Below the pieces are notes generated by a model. The model had not been told where the DNA came from, did no database searches, and saw only the letters and a list, made by a program, of their open reading frames with translations. Positions 1 through 8,121 of a stretch of DNA of 64,000 bases are shown here, piece after piece. A program made the position numbers and the translations under genes. Every line of letters begins with the position of its first letter. Within the stretch, counting starts at the first letter, position 1. The stretch comes from Burkholderia sp. SRS-W-2-2016 (lineage in GTDB: Bacteria; Pseudomonadota; Gammaproteobacteria; Burkholderiales; Burkholderiaceae): NCBI RefSeq assembly GCF_001931485.1, contig NZ_MSDV01000036.1, positions 1 to 64,000 of the forward strand. Direction: 5' to 3'.

Positions 1-76
1 TGGCGTCCCCTAGGGGATTCGAACCCCTGTACTCACCGTGAAAGGGTGATGTCCTAGGCCTCTAGACGAAGGGGAC
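1..76 (-). tRNA. tRNA-Glu (UUC)
   Basis: Read on the minus strand this is a complete 76-nt tRNA cloverleaf with an encoded CCA end. The anticodon loop carries TTC, which decodes Glu codons. The T arm (GGGGTTCGAATCCCC) and the acceptor stem GTCCCCT/AGGGGAC pair fully. It lies 173 bp downstream of tRNA-Ala on the same strand, so the two are probably co-transcribed. Confidence 0.97.
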
Positions 77-249
77 ATAATCTTTTCAGATCTGTCTTTA
101 ATTCGCTGCTAACTCACGCTAACTTTCGTTAATTCGTTTTCGTCAACTGCGAAGACCGATACTATAACTACGTTTTGTTCGTTTGTAAAGTCTTTTTTAC
201 TACAACTTCCAGACTTCCGAACAACTTTCTACTACTCGCTCTGCTGTGT

Positions 250-325
<76 letters not shown>

Positions 326-346
326 GTGGCACATCAGAGAAACGAG

Positions 347-375
347 ATTCTAGAGGGCGATTTGCGCTTTGTAAA
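347..375 (-). promoter_or_regulatory. Sigma-70 promoter of the tRNA-Ala/tRNA-Glu unit
   Basis: On the minus strand TTTACA (375-370) and TAGAAT (352-347) are separated by exactly 17 bp. Each hexamer matches the sigma-70 consensus at five of six positions. The tRNA-Ala 5' end lies 21 bp downstream of the -10, as expected for a stable-RNA promoter. Confidence 0.7.
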
Positions 376-474
376 TACCCTTTGAGCAATTACATGCGAA
401 ATTTTTTCAGGTCGCGTGCATGCCCTCTCGCACGCGCCTGAACGCCCTCATCAGCACACCTGGCAGCGCACCTA

Positions 475-1884
475 TCAGCCCTGCGCTTTTTCGATGCGGC
501 TCACCACCACGTCGCGGCCGAACAGCATCAGCACCGCGTCGATCGACGGCGTATGGGTCGTGCCCGCCACCAGCAGACGAACCGGCATCGCCAGTTGCGG
601 CATCTTCAGCTTATGGGCGCCGAGCGTCGCCTTCAGCGTGGCGGCGATCGCCTCCCTGTTCCACTCGACCGTCTTCAGCGCGGCGGCCAGATCGGCGAGC
701 GCCGGACGCACCGCGTCGGTCACATGCTGCGCGAGCGATTCGGCATCGGGCGCCGGCACGCGATAGAACATCGCGGCGTTCTGCGCGATCTCCTTGACCG
801 TCGACGCGCGGTCCTTCATCAACCCCACCACGCCGACCAGATCCGCGCCCTGCGCGAGCGCCGCCGCATCGATACCGAGTTCGGCGAAGAACGGCTTCGC
901 CAGTTCGGCGAGGCGCGCGTTGTCCGCTTCCTTGATGTAGTGCGCGTTGAGCCAGTTCAGCTTGTCATGGTCGTACTGCGCCGGCGACTTGCCCAGGTGC
1001 TCGAGGTCGAACCATTCGACGAACTGCTCGCGCGTGAAAATCTCCGCGTCGCCATGCGACCAGCCGAGGCGCGCCAGATAGTTGACCACCGCTTCCGGCA
1101 GAAAGCCGGCATCGCGATAACCGACCACGCTCATCGCGCCGTGACGCTTGCTCATCTTCTCGCCCTGCTCGTTCAGCACGGTCGGCAGGTGCGCGTAGAC
1201 CGGCGGCTCGCCGCCGAGCGCGCGCAGGATGTTGATCTGGCGCGGCGTGTTGTTCACGTGGTCGTCGCCGCGGATCACGTGGGTGATGCGCATGTCGAGA
1301 TCGTCGACCACCACGCAGAAGTTATAGGTCGGCGTGCCGTCCGGGCGCGCGATCACGAGGTCGTCGAGTTCCTCGTTGGAGATTTCGATCCGGCCTTTGA
1401 CCGCGTCGTCCCACGCGACCACACCGGTGAGCGGATTGCGAAAGCGCAGCACCGGCTTCACGCCTTCCGGCGGCTGCGGCAGCACCTTGCCCGGCTCCGG
1501 ACGCCACGTGCCGTCGTAGCGCGGCTTCTCGCCGGCTTCGCGCTGGCGCTCGCGCAGCGCGTCGAGTTCCTCGGTCGACATGTAGCACGGGTAGACGAGC
1601 CCGTTGTCCTGCATCTGCTTGAGCACTTCGCGATAGCGGTCCATGCGCTGCATCTGGTAGAACGGGCCCTCGTCGAAATCGAGGCCGAGCCAGGCCATGC
1701 CTTCGAGAATCGCGTCGACCGATTCGGTGGTCGAGCGCTCGACGTCGGTGTCTTCGACCCGCAGCACGAAGGTCCCTTTCATCTTGCGCGCGAACGCCCA
1801 CGGATACAGTGCGGAGCGGATGTTGCCCAGGTGGATGAAGCCGGTGGGACTCGGTGCGAAGCGGGTACGGACGGAGGTGGTCAT
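475..1884 (-). CDS. gltX: Glutamyl-tRNA synthetase
   Basis: This class I aminoacyl-tRNA synthetase charges tRNA-Glu with glutamate in the cytoplasm. The start chosen gives MTTSVRTRFAPSPTGF, so the Rossmann fold begins at once with the HIGH-type motif (PSPTGFIHLGN). The KMSKS-type loop appears as EKMSKRHG near the middle. The length of 469 aa is usual for bacterial GltX. The reading frame stays open further upstream, but that extension is low-complexity and has no counterpart in the family. The gene lies near tRNA-Glu, its own substrate, on the same strand but with a tRNA unit of its own. A consensus -10 box sits about 130 bp upstream. Confidence 0.97.
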   Translation of the reverse strand: MTTSVRTRFAPSPTGFIHLGNIRSALYPWAFARKMKGTFVLRVEDTDVERSTTESVDAILEGMAWLGLDFDEGPFYQMQRMDRYREVLKQMQDNGLVYPCYMSTEELDALRERQREAGEKPRYDGTWRPEPGKVLPQPPEGVKPVLRFRNPLTGVVAWDDAVKGRIEISNEELDDLVIARPDGTPTYNFCVVVDDLDMRITHVIRGDDHVNNTPRQINILRALGGEPPVYAHLPTVLNEQGEKMSKRHGAMSVVGYRDAGFLPEAVVNYLARLGWSHGDAEIFTREQFVEWFDLEHLGKSPAQYDHDKLNWLNAHYIKEADNARLAELAKPFFAELGIDAAALAQGADLVGVVGLMKDRASTVKEIAQNAAMFYRVPAPDAESLAQHVTDAVRPALADLAAALKTVEWNREAIAATLKATLGAHKLKMPQLAMPVRLLVAGTTHTPSIDAVLMLFGRDVVVSRIEKAQG

Positions 1885-2334
1885 TAGCGTTACTCGGAGA
1901 ACAGGCGCCGGCGCCCGGGCGAATGGAAATCGCGAAGCGCGGCAGCGAAGCGTGCCCATGCTGCGCGCGAGGTCGCGCACGGACACGAGGGAAATAAGTG
2001 CAAGGGTCGAATTATACCTTCCGCACGGAGCTTGCCGCCCTCGCCCGAAGGGCCTGGGAGGCGCGGCAAACGGCATGGAGGCAGGCAGCCTCGCAAACGC
2101 GCAGGCGGTTCCGAAAAGCCCCTCCGCCAGTTCCGAATACTTCCTCTGCAACGTTTCATTACAGTGCGGCGTGCGCGTCGATCCTTTGCTTTATGATGTG
2201 CGCGCGCTGCAGGTGGGCTCCGGTCGAATTTCGACAGGACGCCGCTCCCCCGGCGCTCCGTTCCGTCTGACCTCAGCCTGACCGCGGCACGCGCGACGCC
2301 GACTGCGTCGCCCGCGCCGTTGCTGGAGAAATCG
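1885..2334. other. Intergenic region between divergent gltX and the patatin gene
   Basis: There are about 450 bp between the gltX start and the patatin start. Open frames here are GC-rich shadows with no family features. A TATAAT hexamer on the minus strand (2016-2011) fits the gltX promoter. The segment at 2140-2190 is locally AT-richer and could hold the divergent promoter. Nothing else is recognisable. Confidence 0.5.
2011..2016 (-). promoter_or_regulatory. Possible -10 box of gltX
   Basis: A perfect TATAAT is present on the minus strand in otherwise GC-rich sequence. It would give a leader of roughly 120 nt before the gltX start. No good -35 hexamer is visible at the right spacing, so this is a weak call. 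Confidence 0.4.
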
Positions 2335-3324
2335 TTGAAACCGTCATCACCGTCGTCGCCCGCTTCGTCCCCCGACTCGCTCTCGCACTCATCGCCCCGT
2401 TTGAGCCGTCGCCACTTCTCGCTGGCAGCCGCGTCCGCGCTACTCGCCGCCTGCACCACGACCGGCGGCAAGCTCGACGGCGCGCCGATCACCGCCACGC
2501 CCACCGCGCCGCCGCCCGATAAGGCGCAGCAAAAGCCCGTACGGGTCGCGCTCGCGCTGGGCGGCGGCGCCGCGCGCGGCTTCGCGCACATCGGCGTGAT
2601 CAAGGCGCTCGAGGCGCGCAACATCCAGATCGATCTGGTCGCCGGCACCAGCGCCGGTTCGGTGGTCGGCGCGCTGTACGCGTCGGGCATGAACGGCTTC
2701 GCGCTGAACAAACTCGCGCTCTCCATGGATGAAGCGTCGATCAGCGACTGGGCGATGCCGTTTCGTACCCGCGGCTTCCTGCAAGGCGTGGCGCTGCAGA
2801 AGTACCTGAACACGACGCTGAACAACCGCCCGATCGAGAAGATGGCCCGGCCTCTCGGGGTGGTCGCGACCGATCTGCAGACCGGTCAGCCGATCCTGTT
2901 CCAGCGCGGCGATACCGGTATCGCGGTGCGCGCATCGTGCAGCGTGCCGTCGATTTTCGAGCCGGTGAAGATCGGCGGTCACGAATACGTGGACGGCGGC
3001 CTCGTGAGTCCGGTGCCGGCCTCGTTCGCGCGCAAGATGGGCGCGGACTTCGTGATCGCGGTCGATATTTCGCAGCGCCCGGAGACCGGCGTGATCAGCA
3101 GTTCATTCGACGTGCTGATGCAGACCTTCACGATCATGGGCCAGTCGATCAAGGCCTACGAGCTCGACAAATATGCGGACGTGGTGATCCGGCCGAATCT
3201 CGCGGCGATGAGCGGCAGCGACTTCTCGCAGCGCAACGCGGCGATTCTGGCCGGCGAGGAAGCGGTCGCGAAGATGATGCCGGAGTTGCAGCGCAAGCTC
3301 GCGGCCCGGCGGATGGCCGGCTGA
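2335..3324 (+). CDS. Patatin-like phospholipase, Tat-type lipoprotein
   Basis: This is a predicted serine acyl hydrolase of the patatin/RssA family, 329 aa. The start is TTG at 2335 because GGAG lies six bases upstream; a TTG five codons earlier lacks that spacing. The N-terminus has a twin-arginine stretch (SRRHFS, about residues 24-29) and a lipobox LAAC with Cys40, so the protein is probably exported and lipidated. Patatin features follow in order: the oxyanion loop GGGAARG (76-82), the nucleophile elbow GTSAGS with Ser106, and the catalytic Asp221 in DGG. It is divergent from gltX and converges on the NlpC/P60 gene across a shared terminator. The substrate is unknown; phospholipids or lysophospholipids are likely. 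Confidence 0.88.
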   Translation: MKPSSPSSPASSPDSLSHSSPRLSRRHFSLAAASALLAACTTTGGKLDGAPITATPTAPPPDKAQQKPVRVALALGGGAARGFAHIGVIKALEARNIQIDLVAGTSAGSVVGALYASGMNGFALNKLALSMDEASISDWAMPFRTRGFLQGVALQKYLNTTLNNRPIEKMARPLGVVATDLQTGQPILFQRGDTGIAVRASCSVPSIFEPVKIGGHEYVDGGLVSPVPASFARKMGADFVIAVDISQRPETGVISSSFDVLMQTFTIMGQSIKAYELDKYADVVIRPNLAAMSGSDFSQRNAAILAGEEAVAKMMPELQRKLAARRMAG

Positions 3325-3405
3325 CGGCGCGAATCCGCGCGTCGCCGGACGGGGCGCGGTGCCGGCGGCCTGCGGTTGTCGCAAAAACATCGGCGCCCCA
3401 AACGC

Positions 3406-3438
3406 AAAAAAGCCTGCTTCGATGAAGCAGGCTTTTTT
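3406..3438. terminator. Bidirectional rho-independent terminator
   Basis: A perfect stem GCCTGCTTC/GAAGCAGGC closes on a 3-nt loop. It is preceded by a run of six A and followed by a run of six or more T. It lies between convergent genes (patatin on plus, NlpC/P60 on minus) and can end transcription from both sides. Confidence 0.92.
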
Positions 3439-3461
3439 ATTCCACCAGATTCAGGCTGGAA

Positions 3462-4127
3462 TCAGTTATTGCCGCCGAGCGTCGCGTTCACGCGCTGGCG
3501 CAGATCGTCGCCCTGATACGACGCTTCGATCCGGCGCGCGCCGGTGAAGCGCTTTTCCCAGTAGCCGTCATCCATGTCGTCGACGCGGATCGTGCTGCCG
3601 GTGGACGGCGAATGCACGAACTTGTTGTCGCCGATATAGATGCCGACGTGCGAGAACGTGCGGCGCATCGTATTGAAGAACACCAGATCGCCCGGCTTCA
3701 GGTCGCTCACGCGCACCTTCTCGCCCATCCGGCTCATCTCCTCGGCACGGCGCGGCAGCGCGAGGCCGAGCGTGTCCTGGAACACGTAGCGCACGAAGCC
3801 GCTGCAATCGAGCCCCGAATCCGGCGTATTGCCGCCCCAGCGGTAGCGCACGCCGATCATGTTCAGCGCACCGACCACGACGTCGCCCGCTTTGCCAGCC
3901 ATGCCGGAAAAGAACGACTTCGCGCCGCCGCTATTGCTGTCGGCAGCCGGGGTTTGGGGAGTGGAGAGGGACAGGGAATTCGACCCGGAGTTGGTCGAAT
4001 AGGAGGCATTCTGATTGAAACCGCTTACTTCGTCGGCGAACGCGCCGGGAGTTGCTGCCATCAAGACGCCAATGAACATCCCGGCGACGACGCGCGTGCA
4101 AGCCTGGGTTAGGTTTCTGTGCTGCAT
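3462..4127 (-). CDS. NlpC/P60 family murein peptide endopeptidase, secreted
   Basis: This is a predicted periplasmic cysteine peptidase that cuts gamma-D-Glu to diamino acid links in peptidoglycan stem peptides. It has 221 aa with a signal peptide ending near ALA/FADE (about residues 1-32), then a Ser/Asn-rich linker (33-75). The C-terminal NlpC/P60 domain carries the catalytic Cys108 in LDCSGFV, His160 in FSHVGIYI, and a further His172. It lies 137 bp downstream of the YejABEF-type importer on the same strand. That neighbourhood suggests, but does not prove, that released murein peptides are what the importer takes up. Confidence 0.9.
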   Translation of the reverse strand: MQHRNLTQACTRVVAGMFIGVLMAATPGAFADEVSGFNQNASYSTNSGSNSLSLSTPQTPAADSNSGGAKSFFSGMAGKAGDVVVGALNMIGVRYRWGGNTPDSGLDCSGFVRYVFQDTLGLALPRRAEEMSRMGEKVRVSDLKPGDLVFFNTMRRTFSHVGIYIGDNKFVHSPSTGSTIRVDDMDDGYWEKRFTGARRIEASYQGDDLRQRVNATLGGNN

Positions 4128-4264
4128 TGGTCGGAAGTTTTTGCCAAAAAATCAGTGGGCTAGGGAAAAAAGTTTGGTCGATACTAATCAGTAAGTATTT
4201 GTGTGTCAAAACAAATAGAAAAAATCAATCGAGATACGCACTCAATTGTCGAACAAGTAAAAAA

Positions 4265-5896
4265 TCAACGATCAAGCGCCGCTTTCAGCAGCTTTCGCGT
4301 GTAAGGATGCGACGGCGTCGCAAAAATTCGCTCGACATCGCCGGCCTCCACAATCGATCCGTTTTGCATCACCACGACCCGGTGCGCCATCGCCCCGATC
4401 ACCTCCAGGTCGTGGCTGATAAACACGAAGCCGAGGTTGTATTTCTGCTGCAAACCGCTCAACAGTTTGAGCACCTGCTGCTGGATCGACACGTCGAGCG
4501 CGCTGGTCGGTTCGTCGAGAATCAGGACGCTCGGTTCCAGCACCAGCGCGCGGGCGATTGCGATCCGCTGGCGCTGGCCGCCCGAAAACTCGTGCGGATA
4601 GCGATACAGCGCGGTGCGGTCGATGCCGACTTCGCGCAGCACCGCGATCACCTTGTCGCGGCGCGCCTGCGGAGTCATCTGCGGCCGATGCAGCGCGAGC
4701 CCCTCGCCGACGATCCGCTCGATCGTCTGGCGCGGCGAAAGCGAGCTGAATGGATCCTGAAAGACCACCTGCATATTGGAGCGCAACGCGGTCTTCGCGG
4801 CGCCGCGATAGCTGCCGAGCGCCCTGCCCTGAAACTCGATCTCGCCGTGCGCGGTGCGTTGCAGACCGAGCAGCGCCATCGCGAGCGTCGACTTGCCGGA
4901 GCCCGATTCGCCGACGATCCCGAGCGTCTCGCCCTGGCGCACCGACACGTTGGCCGAGTCGACCGCCCGGAAGCGTCCCGACTCGAACCAGCCGCGCAGA
5001 CCCGGCAGCTTGGTCTTGAAGTCGACCGACACGTCGCGCGCTTCGAGCAGCACCGGCGCGATCGGCAGCACCGGCACGACCGCGCGCTGCGGCCGGCTCG
5101 CCAGCAGGCGTTGCGTGTACGGATGCTGCGGGGCCTCGAACACCTGCTCGACCGGCCCGGTCTCGACCAGCACGCCGCGCTCCATCACCGCGACGCGCTG
5201 CGCGAAGTGGCGCACCAGATTCAGGTCGTGAGTGATCAGCAGCACCGCCATCCCGCGCTTTTGCGCTTCGTCGCGCTGCAATTCCAGCAGCAACTCGACG
5301 ATCTGCGCGCGGATCGTCACGTCGAGCGCGGTGGTCGGCTCGTCGGCCAGCAGCAGCCGCGGCCGGCACGCGAGCGCCATCGCGATCATCGCGCGCTGGC
5401 GCTGGCCGCCCGACAGCTGATGCGGATAGCTGCTCACGCGCTTGCCCGGCTCGGTAATGCCGGTGCGCGCGAGCAGCTCGACCGCGCGCTTCGCCGCTTC
5501 CGGCGCGCTGACGCCGTCGTGCGTGACGATCGTCTCGGCGATCTGGTCGCCGATCGTATACAGCGGGTTGAGCGCGGTCATCGGCTCCTGGAAGATCATC
5601 GCGATGTCCGAGCCGCGCAGACCGCGCATCTGCCGTTCGCTCTTCGCGAGCAGATCTTCGCCGTCGAAGCGGATCGCGCCGCTCACCTCGGCGTCGGCGA
5701 GCAGGCGCAGCACCGACAGCGCGGTCACGCTCTTGCCCGAACCCGATTCGCCGACCAGCGCGACCCGCTCGCCGCGCGCGATCGCGAGCGATACGTCGTT
5801 GACCGCGACCGTGTCGCCGAACGTGACGCGCAGATGGTCGAGTTCGAGCAGCGGCGCGTCGGTCCGCGGCGAATTCATCTGCGGCTGCGCGCTCAT
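4265..5896 (-). CDS. yejF: Peptide ABC transporter, fused double ATPase (YejF type)
   Basis: This 543-aa cytoplasmic protein holds two complete nucleotide-binding domains in tandem, as YejF does. Each half shows Walker A (GESGSGKS), a signature motif (LSGGQRQR in the first, FSGGQRQR in the second) and Walker B (LLADEPTTALD; LILDEPTSALD). It energises the YejB/YejE permease pair. The start MSAQPQ overlaps the stop of the upstream permease gene by ATGA, so translation is coupled. It is the last gene of the yejABEF operon. Confidence 0.95.
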   Translation of the reverse strand: MSAQPQMNSPRTDAPLLELDHLRVTFGDTVAVNDVSLAIARGERVALVGESGSGKSVTALSVLRLLADAEVSGAIRFDGEDLLAKSERQMRGLRGSDIAMIFQEPMTALNPLYTIGDQIAETIVTHDGVSAPEAAKRAVELLARTGITEPGKRVSSYPHQLSGGQRQRAMIAMALACRPRLLLADEPTTALDVTIRAQIVELLLELQRDEAQKRGMAVLLITHDLNLVRHFAQRVAVMERGVLVETGPVEQVFEAPQHPYTQRLLASRPQRAVVPVLPIAPVLLEARDVSVDFKTKLPGLRGWFESGRFRAVDSANVSVRQGETLGIVGESGSGKSTLAMALLGLQRTAHGEIEFQGRALGSYRGAAKTALRSNMQVVFQDPFSSLSPRQTIERIVGEGLALHRPQMTPQARRDKVIAVLREVGIDRTALYRYPHEFSGGQRQRIAIARALVLEPSVLILDEPTSALDVSIQQQVLKLLSGLQQKYNLGFVFISHDLEVIGAMAHRVVVMQNGSIVEAGDVERIFATPSHPYTRKLLKAALDR

Positions 5897-6999
5897 TGAT
5901 TGCCTCCCGCGCGCATCGCGTCGGAAATCCGCGTATCGAGCGCGTTGCGCAGCGCGTCGCCCATGAAGGTCAGCAGCAGCAGCATCGCGACCAGCACGCC
6001 GAACGTCGACATCGAAATCCACCAAGCGTCGAGATTCGCCTTGCCCTGCGCGAGCAGTTCGCCCAGGCTCGGGGTCGGCGCCGGCACGCCGAGGCCGAGA
6101 AAGTCGAGGCTGGTCAGCGCGAGGATCGAGCCGCTCATCCGGAACGGCAGGAACGTGATCACCGGCGTCAGGCTATTGGGCAGCACGTGGCGCCACATGA
6201 TCTGCCAGTTCGACAGCCCCATCGCGCGCGCCGCCCGCACATAGTCCTGCTGGCGATTGCGCAGGAATTCCGCGCGCACGTAATCGGACAGACCGATCCA
6301 GCCGAATAGCGACAGCAGCACGATCAGCAGAATGAAACCGGGCTCGAAGATCGCCGAGAAGATGATCAGCAGATACAGCTCCGGCATCGCGGCCCATATT
6401 TCGATCAGCCGCTGCCCGACGATATCGGTTCGCCCTCCGAAGTAACCCTGCACGGCGCCGGCCGCGATGCCGAGCACCGTGCCGATCAGCGTCAGCACCA
6501 GACCGAACTCCACCGAGACCCGAAACCCGTATAGCAGCCGCGCGAACAGGTCGCGGCCGCGGTCGTCGGTGCCGAGCCAGTTCTCGCGCGACGGCGGCGC
6601 CGGGTTCGGCGACTTCGAGAAGTAGTTCAGCGTGTCGTAGTAATAGCGGTTCGGCGGATACAGCGCGAAATTGCCCGGCGCGTCGAAACGCTGCTTGATA
6701 TACGGATCGAGATAATCGGCCGGGGTCGGGAAGTCGCCGCCGAAGGTGGTCTCCGCATAGTTCTTGAACAGCGGGAAATACAGGTGGCCGTCGTAGCGCA
6801 CCACCAGCGGTTTGTCGTTCGACCATAGCGGCGCCGCGAGACTCGCCGCGAACGCGACCACGAAGATGATCAGGCTCCAGTAGCCCAGACGCTGCTGGCG
6901 AAACCGCTGCCATACACGGCGCGCGGGCGTCGGCGACTGCAATGCGCGCGCGGGTTCGGTGCGCGCTGCCGCGTCGGCGGAAAGGCGGGCTCGATTCAT
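5893..6999 (-). CDS. yejE: Peptide ABC transporter permease (YejE type)
   Basis: This is an inner-membrane permease of the DppC/OppC class, 368 aa. One N-terminal membrane segment (LGYWSLIIFVVAFAASLA) is followed by a periplasmic loop with YejE-like features (DNRPLV-type start, NYAETTFGGDF, LGTDDRGRD). The binding-protein-dependent permease domain then includes the EAA loop (RAARAMGLSNWQIMWRHVLPN) that docks on the ATPase. The start used is MNRARL, overlapping the yejB stop as TGATG; a longer frame exists but would run into yejB. Both ends overlap neighbours, which is typical of a tightly coupled operon. Confidence 0.95.
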   Translation of the reverse strand: MNRARLSADAAARTEPARALQSPTPARRVWQRFRQQRLGYWSLIIFVVAFAASLAAPLWSNDKPLVVRYDGHLYFPLFKNYAETTFGGDFPTPADYLDPYIKQRFDAPGNFALYPPNRYYYDTLNYFSKSPNPAPPSRENWLGTDDRGRDLFARLLYGFRVSVEFGLVLTLIGTVLGIAAGAVQGYFGGRTDIVGQRLIEIWAAMPELYLLIIFSAIFEPGFILLIVLLSLFGWIGLSDYVRAEFLRNRQQDYVRAARAMGLSNWQIMWRHVLPNSLTPVITFLPFRMSGSILALTSLDFLGLGVPAPTPSLGELLAQGKANLDAWWISMSTFGVLVAMLLLLTFMGDALRNALDTRISDAMRAGGNQ

Positions 7000-8036
7000 C
7001 AGCGCTCCAGTTGTTCGAATTGGATGCGGGGATCGACCCACACGTAGCACAGGTCGGAGATCAGCTTGGTCACGAGGCCGATCAGCGTGAACACATACAG
7101 CGTGCCGAGCACGACCGGATAGTCGCGCCGCATCACCGACTCATACGACAGCAGCCCGAGCCCATCGAGCGAAAACAGCGTTTCGATCAGCAGACTGCCG
7201 GTGAAGAACGCGCCGATAAACGCGGCCGGAAAGCCGACGATCAGCGGCAGCATCGCATTGCGAAACACGTGCTTCCACAGCACGCGCTTTTCCGACAGCC
7301 CCTTCGCGCGCGCGGTCAGCACGTACTGCTTGCGGATCTCGTCGAGAAACGCGTTCTTGGTCAGCATCGTGACGACCGCGAAGCTGCCGACCACCGACGC
7401 GGTGACCGGCAACGTGATGTGCCACAGATAGTCGAGCACCTTGCCGATCACGCTCAGCTGGCCCCAGTTATCCGACGTGAGATTGCGCAGCGGAAAGAGC
7501 TGCAGGAAGGTGCCGCCGCCGAACAGCACCAGCAGCAGCACGCCGAGCACGAAGCCCGGAATCGCGTAGCCGATCAGCACGATCAGGCTGGTCGCGAGAT
7601 CGAAGTTCGAGCCGTTGCGCACCGCCTTCGCGATGCCGAGCGGCACCGATATCAGATAGGTGAGAAAGAACGTCCATAAGCCGATGCTGATCGACACGGG
7701 CAGCTTCGAGACGATCAGCGACCACACGCTTTGATGGCGGAAATAGCTGTCGCCGAGATCGAAGGTGGCAAAGCGCTTGAGCATCAGCACATAGCGTTCG
7801 AGCGGCGGCTTGTCGAAGCCGTATAGCTGCTTCAGTTGCGCGAGCTGCTGCGCGTCGACGCCGCTATGCGTGCGCAGCCCGAACGGCGACGCGCCCTCCG
7901 CGCCCTTGCGCAACTCGTGCTGCATCTGCTCGACGGGGCCGCCCGGCACGAACTGGATCACGACGAAGGTCAGCGTCAGCACGCCGATCAGCGTCGGAAT
8001 CATCAGCAGCAGGCGTTTGAGGATGTAGCTCCACAT
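6999..8036 (-). CDS. yejB: Peptide ABC transporter permease (YejB type)
   Basis: This 345-aa inner-membrane permease is of the DppB/OppB class. The chosen start gives MWSYILKRLLLMIPTLIGVL, the standard N-terminal membrane helix of this family, whereas the longer frame adds Arg-rich residues with no family match. The EAA-type loop is visible (LTARAKGLSEKRVLWKHVFRN). It pairs with YejE to form the translocation pore and ends in a TGATG overlap with yejE. The gene order binding protein, YejB, YejE, YejF is the canonical one. Confidence 0.95.
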   Translation of the reverse strand: MWSYILKRLLLMIPTLIGVLTLTFVVIQFVPGGPVEQMQHELRKGAEGASPFGLRTHSGVDAQQLAQLKQLYGFDKPPLERYVLMLKRFATFDLGDSYFRHQSVWSLIVSKLPVSISIGLWTFFLTYLISVPLGIAKAVRNGSNFDLATSLIVLIGYAIPGFVLGVLLLVLFGGGTFLQLFPLRNLTSDNWGQLSVIGKVLDYLWHITLPVTASVVGSFAVVTMLTKNAFLDEIRKQYVLTARAKGLSEKRVLWKHVFRNAMLPLIVGFPAAFIGAFFTGSLLIETLFSLDGLGLLSYESVMRRDYPVVLGTLYVFTLIGLVTKLISDLCYVWVDPRIQFEQLER

Positions 8037-8121
8037 AAGCGGTATTCCGGTGCGAAGGCGTTGGTGTGAGCGACAGGTGAGCGACGGATGAGCGTTGGTG
8101 TGAACGACGGCGGCCGATGAA

